From positions 23,427,395-23,491,394 of the forward strand of contig NC_135250.1 in the NCBI RefSeq assembly GCF_964204865.1: a DNA stretch of 64,000 bases. The letters run 5' to 3'. This DNA comes from Styela clava. Taxonomy: Eukaryota > Chordata > Ascidiacea > Stolidobranchia > Styelidae. A program made the position numbers and the translations under genes. A model generated the notes under the pieces. The model saw nothing but the letters and a program-made list of their open reading frames with translations. It did not search any database and was not told the origin of the DNA. Of this stretch, positions 32,691 to 43,295 are shown in pieces; position 1 is the first letter of the stretch, and every line of letters begins with the position of its first letter.

Positions 32691-32990
32691 CAGAGGTGGG
32701 CAAGGTTTTTGGACCAGGTGCCAAAATTCTGCCCATCCAGTCGGACGGGCCATGTAAGTGTGACGTGAAAGTTACTTTTTATGAACAGTATTTACAGTGC
32801 TGCAAAAGTGGAAAAGAATAAGCCTCGCGCCTGAAACTAGATTTGATGGCAATTTTAACAAATTGCTTGAGCTACTTTTTGGCCAAAACATCAAAATTTG
32901 GTTTAGTTTGGATGTGGAAGCATCAGGCAGGCCAGATTGAATTACTCAAGGGCCCGGATTTGGCCCTCGGTCGTAGTATGCCCATGTAAG
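32691..32990. mobile_element. 300-bp hAT-type MITE
   Basis: It starts CAGAGGTGGGCAAGG and ends near TATGCCCATGTAAG, flanked by ATCTATAC and ATCTAGAC (7 of 8 matching). It is a relative of the element at 59361-59658; both share GTGACGT(G)AAAGTTAC, ATGAACA and CATCAGGC(A)GGCCAGATTG. Confidence 0.75.
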
Positions 32991-32998
32991 ATCTAGAC

Positions 32999-34168
32999 CA
33001 GGGGTCTCAAACTCATTTTACCTGGGGGCCGCCGAGACGGAGCCTTAGTGAGTCCGGGCCGCATCCGGTTTTTCACAATAAAAGCATTAAACTTAAAAAA
33101 TTAAATCTTTTTCTTTGTTTTTCTATACGCAAAACATGTCAAAAACATAAATGTAAGTAATTCCGCGATGAACCTTTCCCCGAGCATCTACTTCCTTGTT
33201 TATTCCGTAACATGGGCTAATCAGCAAGACGCAAAAAGTGACGTAACAATAGACTTTTTCGCAAACGCTCAGACACTTGTCACTCAGAAAGATTTTCAGT
33301 TATGTTTGTAAACATTACCTCGTTTTTGCATGCTATTTGTTAGTTTTGGGTTGTGTTTCAGAAATTCAAAGATGAATCAAAGAACTCAATGATCATTCTG
33401 ATTGCTTGGGCGTCGTAGCTTAATTGCCGTAATCAAAAATTAGTCTAGAAATAGCTGTGATAGACTAGGCCAAACTTCTCTACACGTACTTTCGAAAAAT
33501 AGGTTGTTGGATGTTTTGAATCAAAATGATGACGTGAAACATATACCCCAGTTTATAGGCTTCAACTCGCGAAGCCACCTCTAAAATGAGCACCAAGAAT
33601 TTGCAATGGTGAAGTATGAGAAATTTTTCTTCGGGGTCAAAGGGCCATCGAATATCATGCCTGCAGGTACGGTACTAGTAGGTTACCGTACCGCATATTC
33701 CTTTCGGGGAATAGATTATAAAATATTTTTTGTTTTGCTCTACTTCTCTTGATCATATATTAAATGCATCAATCAATCTAACTGAGCTGAGTGACTTACG
33801 TTAAACTTTCATACCAAGGCGGGGGCCGCAAACTATCGTCCTAGAGGTCGCAATTGGCCCCATAAAATCTAATTTCTAAAATCTATTTATATTTAGAATC
33901 TGAATATAAATGATAATAGTAGAAGCGATTGTTTACGACGCTCTCTGCTTTGACCTTGTATTGTTTGTTTGACAAGTGTGCTAACGCAATTGTTTGTTCA
34001 CTAAGGCTATTGTTTATTTCACCAGCTCGCACTGACAGTGCGGTGTGAGTAGAGTGATGGGCAACTTTCAAGAATGAAGCGTCGGACCACATTACAGAGT
34101 GTGGTTGGATACAGTCAGCGGGCCGGTCAAAATCCCGCGGCCCGCGGGCCGTATGTTGCCCACCCATG
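32999..34168. mobile_element. hAT-type element cluster, probably nested
   Basis: A second terminus CAGGGGTCTCAAACTC begins directly after the ATCTAGAC flank, followed by CCTGGGGGCCGCC. The far end is CGCGGGCCGTATGTTGCCCA then CCCATG, flanked by GTCTAGAC. That right end pairs better with the CAGAGGTGGGCAA type of left end than with CAGGGGTCTC, so at least two elements are nested or recombined. The repeat block 33175-33650 lies inside. Confidence 0.55.
33175..33650 (+). repeat. Dispersed repeat, copy B (partner 6648-7125)
   Basis: Aligns over about 480 bp with 6648-7125, including AACCTTTCCCCGAG, TAATCAGCAAGACGC and CGGGGTCAAAGG. Its position between hAT-like termini indicates it is internal sequence of a non-autonomous element. 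Confidence 0.7.
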
Positions 34169-34730
34169 GTCTAGACTAGAGCTCCCGTCGAACCCCAATG
34201 TACTGAACGGTTGAAATTAACTTTACAAAAAGGAAGAAAATTTCGTGCAAGGTTATAGAAAATGAACATTGTGGTGTAAACTCAGAGACCAATACCCGTG
34301 TGGATATATTCATTGTTTTGTCACAATAGTGTCGGCGGCACTGGAAGCGCTGTTTTTTGTTGTATAAGTTATGTGGGTGAAAATACGAAAAACTGATAAA
34401 AAATAATAGCAGCTTTGAATATCCAAAAGATGATAATATGCCTCAGAAGATCAAGTCATTCGTTTCTCAAACTTCAAACTGGATTGAAATGTGGATAAAA
34501 GTGTTTGCCACTTGTTTTATTTTACAAAAATAGAGATAGGATATGACTTGGCGCCATATCGAAGTTGTCCAGAACGGATGATGATAATTTTAAGCAAAGC
34601 TTCGCAATGAAGTATTCTTTTTCACCTAGTAAAATTCAGACGCACTCTGATTTTGCATTCATTTATGTACATTCAATGCCAACTTCTATTTATCCGTAAA
34701 GCTGAGTTAAATTTCATTAGTACGGTAGAT

Positions 34731-35590
34731 CAGGGGTATGCAACCTTTTTAGCAGGCGGGCCAAATATCAATAACTGAGTAAAACCGCGGGCCGCACCTT
34801 CATTTAGTTTCTATTAGTTGCAAATAGTGTCTTTTGTTATTGATCTCATTAGGGGTTCTTGCAGAAATGATGAGTCAAAACGTATGTATAAATTTCCTAA
34901 AACTGTAATTCAAATATCTTGTCACACCCAATTTCAATGAATTCAGTGAGAAATTTGCTGCTGGATTCTTTTCCCGACTATTTTTATCCAAATTTGCTTA
35001 TGGAAGTGCTAGCAATTCGATATGACGCCCATTTTTAGAAAAAAAAATATATAACCGAATAGTGCCATATTTAAGAGTTTTTTTTTTAAATGTGGAAAGT
35101 TCTCTTGGTTGAGATTTTTTAGAAAAAAATTGCCAGGATTCGTTTGCAAATAATTTGCTGTCATATCTTATTTTAGATTAGATTTAAACAAAATCAACTG
35201 ATAGGCTGGAACTAAAACTTGTTTAGCTTTTGTAGCTCTTAATATTATTTTTTTCTAACTGCTTTCCAGTTGCCTAATCTTCAATTGCCCGTTTTTACAA
35301 GTTCATGAGCGTCTGCTCCGCATTTTCCTTTCAATTATTCGCTGCTCAGCAAGGGACAGCTTTGTGAATTGCGTTGTTCGCTTCGCTGTTAGGACGCAGT
35401 AACGTCATAGGCATAGATAATAAATTGAACTCGAATATGAACTTTGCAATGCAAAGGTAACCAGATCAAACTAAATTAAAAACTAGTTTAGCTGGCCGCA
35501 CACCATTTAAAATTGGCACTTCTCCGCGGGCCGCACAATTTTCCCTCGCGGGCCGCATTTTGCCCGCGGGCCGCACTTTGCACACCCCTG
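34731..35590. mobile_element. hAT-type non-autonomous element with perfect target duplication
   Basis: The 860-bp element starts CAGGGGTATGCAACCTTTTT and ends CCGCACTTTGCACACCCCTG; the ends are imperfect inverted repeats. It is flanked by a perfect 8-bp duplication CGGTAGAT (34723-34730 and 35591-35598). GC-rich GCGGGCCGCA blocks lie at both ends. An 8-bp duplication is the hAT signature. No transposase frame. Confidence 0.9.
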
Positions 35591-35736
35591 CGGTAGATTA
35601 TAAATAAGGGTCACGCAAAATCCTAATATTAAAAACTCTTGATTTGTCGTAACAACCTAAGATATTTAAATGTCATAAGCAGAAAGCATCTAAAAGTGCT
35701 ATCATAGAAAAGTACATACACCCAAGCGTACGACAC

Positions 35737-35913
35737 CTGTGGAGATATGAGCTTTCAATGAAATGTACCGGACCTTTCGGGCATTAAATTTGGACTGCTT
35801 CTTGACTTTGAATTCATCGTTTCTTTTTATTTCACAATCGTACCGTAATGGATTTTTCGCTAAACCACTGAAGAAAAAATTGTCATAGCGTATAATTTCA
35901 GGGCATCGACTCA
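35737..35913 (-). CDS. Candidate internal exon, unknown protein
   Basis: The minus strand is open for 58 codons between an AACAAG acceptor and an ACAG|GTGTCG donor. It encodes a basic segment with RCPEIIRYDNFF and SKFNARKVRYISLKAHIS. No family recognised and no in-phase partner exon found. Confidence 0.25.
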
Positions 35914-36539
35914 CTTGTTAGATGTAACTGATGACGTAAAAACAAAAATTTCAGCGACCGCTTGGATACATTTTTCCCATATTTTTAGACATGGCTCAAA
36001 AAATAACTTATTTTTGTAGCTTTGCAGGATATTTGTCAGTTTTAGTAGACGTTTTTTTAACATCGCTAGATAAAAAACGTTTTTCTCCACAACTGATATA
36101 TTACATATTTTCAGTCTTAAAGATAATTCACGTCGCTCGAAGACTTTTATACATATATATATATATTTTTACGGGTGCTATGGGGGCGAACATTTTACAT
36201 CTTTTCAGCAAATTCGCGCTCAGCTACATAACTAAAGCCTTGTCATACCGGCACCGAAGCTCGATATTGGCATTGCTTTTATATTTCGTCAAACCATGCA
36301 TTTGAAATTTTGTGCACGGACCTTTGGTGAAAATATTTGAGTAGCCCTCGTGTAGAACACCGAGAGGTCCACTAAACTTATATCTGTGCGAAGCTATAGC
36401 GATTAACTCAGTATGTTCCCCAGCTTTTCATATTAGGGGGGGTGTTTCGAAGTTTAGGGGGTGGGAAATAATCTGCTATTGCGATGAAACTATTTGTACT
36501 TTCAAAAAAATGGGTATGTATTTAAGAAACAATGTACAT

Positions 36540-37430
36540 GAGGGGTCTCCCAAGTTGATTGACGGCGAGCCAAAATACACAGCAGAATAAAAATGTAGGG
36601 CCAGAAAAGGCGAGCGAAAAGTGCGCGACGACACGGCTGGGGTTCAGAGCGCGCTTAAGCGCCCTGAGAAAATTTTAAGAAATAGGCACCAAAATAGGCT
36701 ATGAGCTTGATTTTAGATACACCTAGCATCGCAGTTTGTTATGTAATGAAATTAATAATTATAATATTTAGCTGATAGAATGCCCGAGGAATAAATACCA
36801 AGCACGGCTTTCAGCAAGTAATTTACAACTTATAGTGACTAATGAAGTTACCTGCTCATCTAGCATATGGCATCGTATGAATGGCTACTTATGGCTTGTT
36901 TTGTTACACATTTTACATTTTTTGAACATGTTTGTTTGACTTTTGTACGAATCAAGCAATGAATTAAATTTTGAAATACGCGCGTCAACTGATCATAATG
37001 GCGCATAATGTTGTATTCCTTCAGAACTGAAATATTTTGTTGGCAAGGAAGACAAATCGCTGAAGTTTGATTTTTTCCAATAAAGAAATAAAAACACTGC
37101 CATTCATCTACAAAATGTCTGTTTACAGTGCCTAGTTTTCGTTTTGTGACATCTTTAAGCTTTCTTAATATATATATATATGGCTAATATCTAAAATACT
37201 GCAGTGTGTAATCCTAATACCCATACGTATACATAAGATACCGGAATAATCCAATGGTTACGAAATAAACGTGCTTAAACTGTGATAATGATGTAACGAT
37301 AGACGGAATCTAAAACTCAAAAGGTACCACATGAAGTGTTAAACTATTTCACTCAAGTTCGGCGGGCCATTTCAAATCGTTACGCGGGCCGTAATTGGCC
37401 CGCGGACTGCGGTTTGAAACACCTCGTCTA
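36540..37430. mobile_element. hAT-like non-autonomous element, borders approximate
   Basis: The left end GAGGGGTCTCCCAAGTTG and right end CGGTTTGAAACACCTCG are imperfect inverted repeats. Near the right end GCGGGCCGTAATTGGCCCGC is a GC-rich hairpin like those in the other hAT-type elements here. No clear target duplication was found. Confidence 0.45.
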
Positions 37431-37570
37431 CACTGAAAAATATTCCACAGTCGTTATATTTGAATGCAAATATAATTGAGTTAGGAATTACAGTGTGGAC
37501 TGTGAAATCGCACCTGGGAATAACAGTGTCGAATCGCACCTAAAAATTAGGGGGGGTGTTTGAAATTTTA

Positions 37571-37615
37571 GGGGGGGGGGGTGTTCACCCCCTATAGGGG
37601 GGGGGGGGGGGGGGG
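37571..37615. repeat. Interrupted poly-G tract
   Basis: Runs of about 11 G and about 19 G are separated by TGTTCACCCCCTATA. Run lengths in such tracts are often wrong in assemblies. Confidence 0.8.
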
Positions 37616-38291
37616 TGTAGGGAAATCACTGGATGAACTATATTGTTTTTTGCATAATTAGTAGGCTATAGGTAATGGAAAAGTCCCATAATATACAACT
37701 GTTTCAGAGGACCTTCGTCGAACCCCAGGAACAGCTTCACCGAAGCCCAGGGGTTCGATCGAACCCAGGTTAAGAATCACTGGTCTAGAGTTAGACTTGC
37801 CACATTGCGCTTTTCTGATAAGTATTGAATTGAGCGCAGAGTTGCTTCTTCTTTTATATTATTACGGTATCGAGTACACGATATTCCAGTGATGAAAAAT
37901 ATCCCAAAACATATGCGAGTTCTGTATCAAACAGTAAATTTACCGAATGTACAATTTTGTGGATCCTACGTTCTGATTAATAGATATATATATCTTTAAC
38001 TATATCTACAATTTAATACTCTGTTTGCCCCAACGCATCAAGACATTTTCATGAATTGTGTGACCAGGAATAGTTTCAAAATTACTCAGAGCGAAATCGT
38101 ATTATTTATTGTTTTACCGAAACCTTTCAAAAGGTTTTGTCATTTTTACTTTCTCCCGCCAAATTTCAGTAATTGGACATATTTTAGATGAATCAATATC
38201 AACAATTAATTCATTTGACACACGAGGTAAGCTATATGCGAAATGTGGTTAATCAATATTGCCTTATTTGTGATCATAATTACCTCCTTAC

Positions 38292-38374
38292 ATTGCGATG
38301 CCAGCAACTCTTGGAGCCCTTTGATCTGGTTGTTTCGAAATAGCATAGGTTGCAGGTCCATTCAGCTTGAATGT
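38292..38374 (-). CDS. Candidate internal exon, unknown protein
   Basis: Between a TGTTTACAG acceptor and an AAT|GTAAGG donor, phase 0 entry gives KLNGPATYAISKQPDQRAP then RVAGIA. The composition recalls short proline-containing repeats of ciliary or sperm-tail proteins, but this is only an impression. No in-phase neighbours were found. Confidence 0.25.
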
Positions 38375-38610
38375 CTGTAAACAAATTGTCTTAAAATTTA
38401 TTCGCTGACAATAGGAATGTGTTAACGTAATATACAGCATAAAACTAAGGTCGTGACATAGAGCTTTTACCAGGTTACAGGGTTCATAAATAATAAATAA
38501 ATGTACAATATTGGAAGAGGAAGTCTGTTAATTGTAAACATAAAATCCATAAACTTTAGGGTGAAATATTCATCCCTGTGGAGCTGAAGATGAAATTTGT
38601 AAACAAAATA

Positions 38611-38722
38611 GGGCGCACCAGAAGTATGTTAAACAAGATGGCGCACAACCTGAACCCTAACCTGGTACAATGACTATGTTCAGGTTGTACGCCATCTTGG
38701 TGTAAATACTTCTGGAGGTTCC
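38611..38722. mobile_element. Palindromic MITE copy
   Basis: Inverted arms: AGAAGTATG...CAAGATGGCGCACAACCTGA on the left, and TTCAGGTTGTACGCCATCTT...AATACTTCTGG on the right. It belongs to the family also at 42925, 46951, 52620 and 53402. Confidence 0.8.
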
Positions 38723-39330
38723 AAAATAGTAATGGCGACATATTCCAACATTAGGTAGCAGCGTCGCATATTTGCTATCGACGGGTCCATCAATTGAGGC
38801 AATACGATTTGAGGCAATTGAGACAACAACTCCAACAAAAGCAAAAGATCAAAATGTTTCAAAATGATAAAGTTTTTGATCACAGATTGGAATTGTGATA
38901 GGAAACGCTTATGAGTTACCTCATCACTTATAGTTATTACATATTATGTAAGAAATACTCTGAAACTAGCGCATATTCGTCATCAAATGGAGTAAAAGTG
39001 TTTTTGTGAGACGAAGAGTTGCATTCCAAGTAAACAACAGCCTTTCTTGTAGTATAAAATATAAATCATATGTAAGCAACCTACAATCAAATAAATTATC
39101 AGCGACACACAAACAACGGTCACAATAACAAAAGCTGCGTTTTATTTGCAAGTGCTAACATAGGAAAAATAGCATAAAAAATTCATAAAAAAAGCAATTG
39201 GCTTTAGTTGGAATGGGATCTAAATATATTATGTGAACTACCTTTCCATATCATATGAATAATAATGAAGACTAATTTGACCGCTCCCTTTTTCAACAAA
39301 TGTTGATGAATTCATGACTCCAACATCCAT

Positions 39331-40284
39331 TCACGGAATTGGATTTTCTCCCGGAATCATTGCAATCTAAAATAGGGTAATTGACGCTATAGTTCATGAT
39401 ATTTGTTTTATTTTAGTCGATTATGAATAATATGTCTAACAAAAATATGCCAAGTCATGCTTAGTCCATATATACTCTAAAATGTGTCCGTCCTATTTGT
39501 TCACCACTTATTTTTGTACAAAAAGAAGAAAATAGAAAACCTATAAAAGTTACATAACTTCCGACGAAATAAGCCTCGCTATTTTTACAGTAAATTGCTT
39601 CAATTATTAAAATATCAAATATTTTTCCAACGCAAGATTTTCGACTGTAATATTCAAAGTAGTTTACTAACCGTTATCCACTTATATAATAACAATACGT
39701 GATTTTATTATATGAGTACATGAGCTGATACATCGATACAAACGGATACATCGATGACGGAAGATAGATGAACCTGTAAATGCATTATACAAAATTTACA
39801 TAAATATATATATATATATATATATATATTATTTACATTCCAACATGGTCGAAACGTAATTTGGGGTTGAAATGGGCAAATTTTACATTAAATTTAAATT
39901 ACATCAATCAAATTTCAGGTACATACGTCTGTTTCCGAATACTAACTTTTTTATTTTTTATTTTTGGCTTGCGTTAATTTACCAAATTTGCGGAACTCTA
40001 GCCCATCGTTTCTCGACGATAACATTTAGCCTTCGCTATGGTAGTGATTACAGCTTTACTTTAGAGTTCGTAAGCTTGCTTTTTTGTTTTAAATTAGGAC
40101 GAGGAACATACCACGGTCCGTTGACTTTATTGCCCATACGTGTCAAGATAATAGTTCCTGAATTTTCGGTTCTATCGCAGATGCATGTTTCTGTATCGCC
40201 GTCAAAGCATACTTTTTGGAATGTGGCAGTTTTGAGCAATATTGCGAATGCAACACAGTGATTCAGTATTTGTATAATAGACAT
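39331..40284 (-). CDS. Possible small secreted protein, two exons
   Basis: Exon 1 (40060-40284, minus) starts with ATG and encodes 75 aa. A hydrophobic N terminus (MSIIQILNHCVAFAILL) could be a signal peptide. A cysteine-containing part (CFDGDTETCICD) and a basic tail (PRPNLKQKSKLTNSK) follow, then an AAA|GTAAAG donor. Exon 2 (39331-39366) follows a TTTTAG acceptor in phase and adds IAMIPGENPIP and a stop, giving about 86 aa. No homologue is recognised. The model rests only on splice-like sites and composition, so it may be spurious. Confidence 0.25.
39802..39830. repeat. TA microsatellite
   Basis: A run of alternating T and A of about 28 bp. Confidence 0.9.
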
Positions 40285-41794
40285 GTTTTGTATGACTGAT
40301 ATCAACTGGTTCCTAAAGTCTTAAAAGGTAATATATACTTAATATTGCATTATCATAGGATTGCCATACGTTTTGCTAATTTATTATTCTCATATTATAA
40401 TCCTAAGTTATGCTCCAGATACAAGAATATCATTCACAAATAATTCGAAAACTAAAGAAAATTGTGGATTGAGAAAATAATAATTATGCCCAATCATTTA
40501 TATTCTTTCTCCTTTCTCGTTGTATCACTGTTTCATGAATTGCTCAATTGTTCAAATCCCCAGATTACACATATTTTTGGCCTAAAAGCATTTAGTTACT
40601 CGAATAACCTAAGTTTAATGAGATGGCGTACAACAAATCGTATGTTGATAACAAGATCTTCTAATCGGAAAACAACAAAAATCTATTGAAGGATTTAAGA
40701 TTTTGCTTCATATATATAGCAGAAACTAAACCTAACAATTACTAGTCGCTATGTTCAACCTGTGTCAGCTGCCATAAGTCAGTTGTCTATTGTAAATAGC
40801 AGATTTTTGATGTAGCATGCAAGCAAGCACTCGAACCATGATGTAATTATTGACGAAAAACAACAGAAACGTATCATTCTTATAGTTACTTCAAAATATT
40901 GTAGTACTGCAATAAAATGGTGTATTACATAGGCAATGAGAGGCAATCAATTGTAGAATGAATTTTTCGCCAACAGAAGTTTCGACGAAGAACTCAGAAT
41001 TCGATGTGTTGATTTTAAAACCTCCGCGAAGCATACTTCAGAACCATAAATAGATGTCAGTATGGGATTTCGGCCAATGGCCAATAACAGCTCTCGTTTT
41101 GATATGAGTGAGATAGGATAGGGTAGGCAGAAAAGTACACTATGCACTAGATGTAAATAAAAATATAGAATTTCCACATTTATCACGGGGGAGATGAAAG
41201 CCGGTAAGACATATAACGAGTTATTACCTAAAATTGAAAAAAAATTCAACCAGATATAAATGTTGGCTGGTTAATTCACCAAAAGTATATAGAACTATAA
41301 ACTATAGTCTACAATCTTTTTGGGCACGAAATGTACACACAGATCGTTTTGATATTGTACATTAAGTGGACATATGGATCGTTTAGTTGTTATGTTGTTT
41401 TTCTTGTTGGTATGTTTCATTTTGTTGTTACAGTGTGAATAAAATCACTTTTATTAGTATCTACTGGATCAATTGCTTTGAAATTTTTAGCAGTTAAAGA
41501 TTGTATTATTCGCTGAAAGGCTGTTACTTTTATTTCTTTGCGCTCTATGGGATTGGTATTTTGTGTGCGATGACGTCAACAAAAATTAGCGCCGTGTGGC
41601 GGTTACGGGGTTTACGGGAAGTTTTCGGTATTATGTTACGGTTTTCGTCACATGTGAAGTTTGCGGTACATCGGGTTGCATACCCGTACTACTTCGCTTT
41701 GCTTTCGTCTTCATATATTTGAGAATCTCCATCTTCTTATTATTATTGGACACTAAATGTATGGAAAAACGGCAAACAATCTTATATCCGATAT

Positions 41795-41888
41795 GCACTG
41801 GTAACCGAATGAGAGCCGTGCTTCGTCATATGATTGAGCCGTCCTATCGGCTTCCCACTCCTCTGGGATATAAATATGTAAATCCTAT
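41795..41888 (+). repeat. SINE 3' fragment
   Basis: CACTGGTAACCGAATGAGAG, TTCGTCATATGATTGAGCCG and GGGATATAAATATGTAAATC match the last third of the SINE. Confidence 0.75.
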
Positions 41889-42924
41889 TCTAAAAAACAT
41901 ATACTTATTTGAGTGAATAGTGCTTAAATTCCCATTAATAACTCATCGGTACAGAAAGGGAGAATATAATGAAAGTAAATAGTAATACTACTAGCAGTAG
42001 ACACTTACAAAACGATTAGTCAGGTGGAATTCATTTTTATGGCTGAAATAATTAATAACCAAGCACAACGATACATCAATTCCAAGTGGGCAACAACAAG
42101 TGAAAATAGAGATGTGCATGGGCCACCGGGAATCCCCAGAATCGATTCCGGTGTTCCTGTTTCAGTGTTCCGAGTTCGCTGGCGACGAGGGCTTGGGTGG
42201 GGCTGGTCCATCAATTTCCTTCATGGTCACTTTTGATAAAAGCTAGCCAATTATCTTTATTTGTCCCGATATTCGGCAGATCAGTAAAAAAGAAAAAGAG
42301 GCTACAGGACGTCTCACAAAATAAATGAATACAGAAATATCATAACAAATCCAAAAATCGTATTCTCATCCGCGCTATTACAGTATTACTATATTAGCTG
42401 ATATGAGACAAAGCAAACACATAAACAGAAATAGTTTTTACAAGCATACAACGATTTGATTTTGTGTTGCAAGTTACTTCTGCAACCATGTACTAAATTT
42501 CAGATTTCAAGGTACATATTAAAGGATGTGGGACAAAGTTTATATTTACTATTTTAAAGGGTTGCTTAAACTTATCTATAAGTCTCAAAGTGAATCTTTC
42601 TGGCACCTGGTAGTTTGCCAAGTTCAAAATAAATCATTTTGTTTAGATGACTTGATTGCACTGAGTTATTGTCTCAAGTCTTCCCAATCAATACTGCTCT
42701 CATTTACAGAAATGAACTTGTAGATGAGTAAATCAGTTGAATAACTACTGGGATCTAAATTACTTGGCCACACCACAACATATGGGTTTTGGGATATTAT
42801 ATGATTGATATATATGTATTATATATAGATGCATGTGGTAATTGCTATACATCTCACTATTACACATAAAGGATACATGTGTTGTTGTCTTAGTATGCTA
42901 TTTGTTGTTTACATCTCTTTTGTC

Positions 42925-43032
42925 GGTGCTCCCGAAGTATGTGTTCTAGGATGGCACGCAACCTGAACATAGTTATGTACCAGTTTGGATTCAGGTTATG
43001 CGTCATCTTTGTACACATACTTCTGGAGCCCC
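42925..43032. mobile_element. Palindromic MITE copy
   Basis: GGTGCTCCCGAAGTATG at the left is inverted as CATACTTCTGGAGCCCCC at the right. Internal ACCTGAACATAG and ATTCAGGTTATGCG are also inverted. Confidence 0.8.
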
Positions 43033-43295
43033 CTTTTGACAGTATTCTTCGAGTGCTCAGGACCTTGCATTTTGTAAACTCAAAACTAAATCATAATATC
43101 GATTCTATAATTTTCTTTTATGCATCGTCATATCAAATTAATCATTGATTCCAAATTTTCGTAATCCTTATTTACATAATGTCATAAAACTTTATTTTTA
43201 TTTTTCAGTTATATATTATATACATTCCTTTGATAGTGCATTATCCAATAATCTGTCTTACTTTCGGATAGACATGTATTGAAGAGTCAAATGCA

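Larger units (their letters stand above)
35914..38291. other. Repeat-rich stretch without a gene
   Basis: It contains a hAT-like element at about 36540-37430 and a poly-G tract at 37571-37615. Another hAT-type right end (TTAAGAATCACTG followed by GTCTAGAG) lies at about 37775-37793. No coding sequence is supported. Confidence 0.4.
40285..43295. other. Intergenic stretch upstream of the PARP14-like gene
   Basis: It contains SINE pieces (about 41170-41220 inverted, and 41795-41888) and a palindromic MITE (42925-43032). No gene was seen elsewhere. A splice-acceptor-like TTTTTATTTTTCAG at about 43208 suggests a 5' UTR intron of the downstream gene. A three-codon upstream frame (ATG TAT TGA at 43274) precedes the main ATG. 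Confidence 0.4.
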
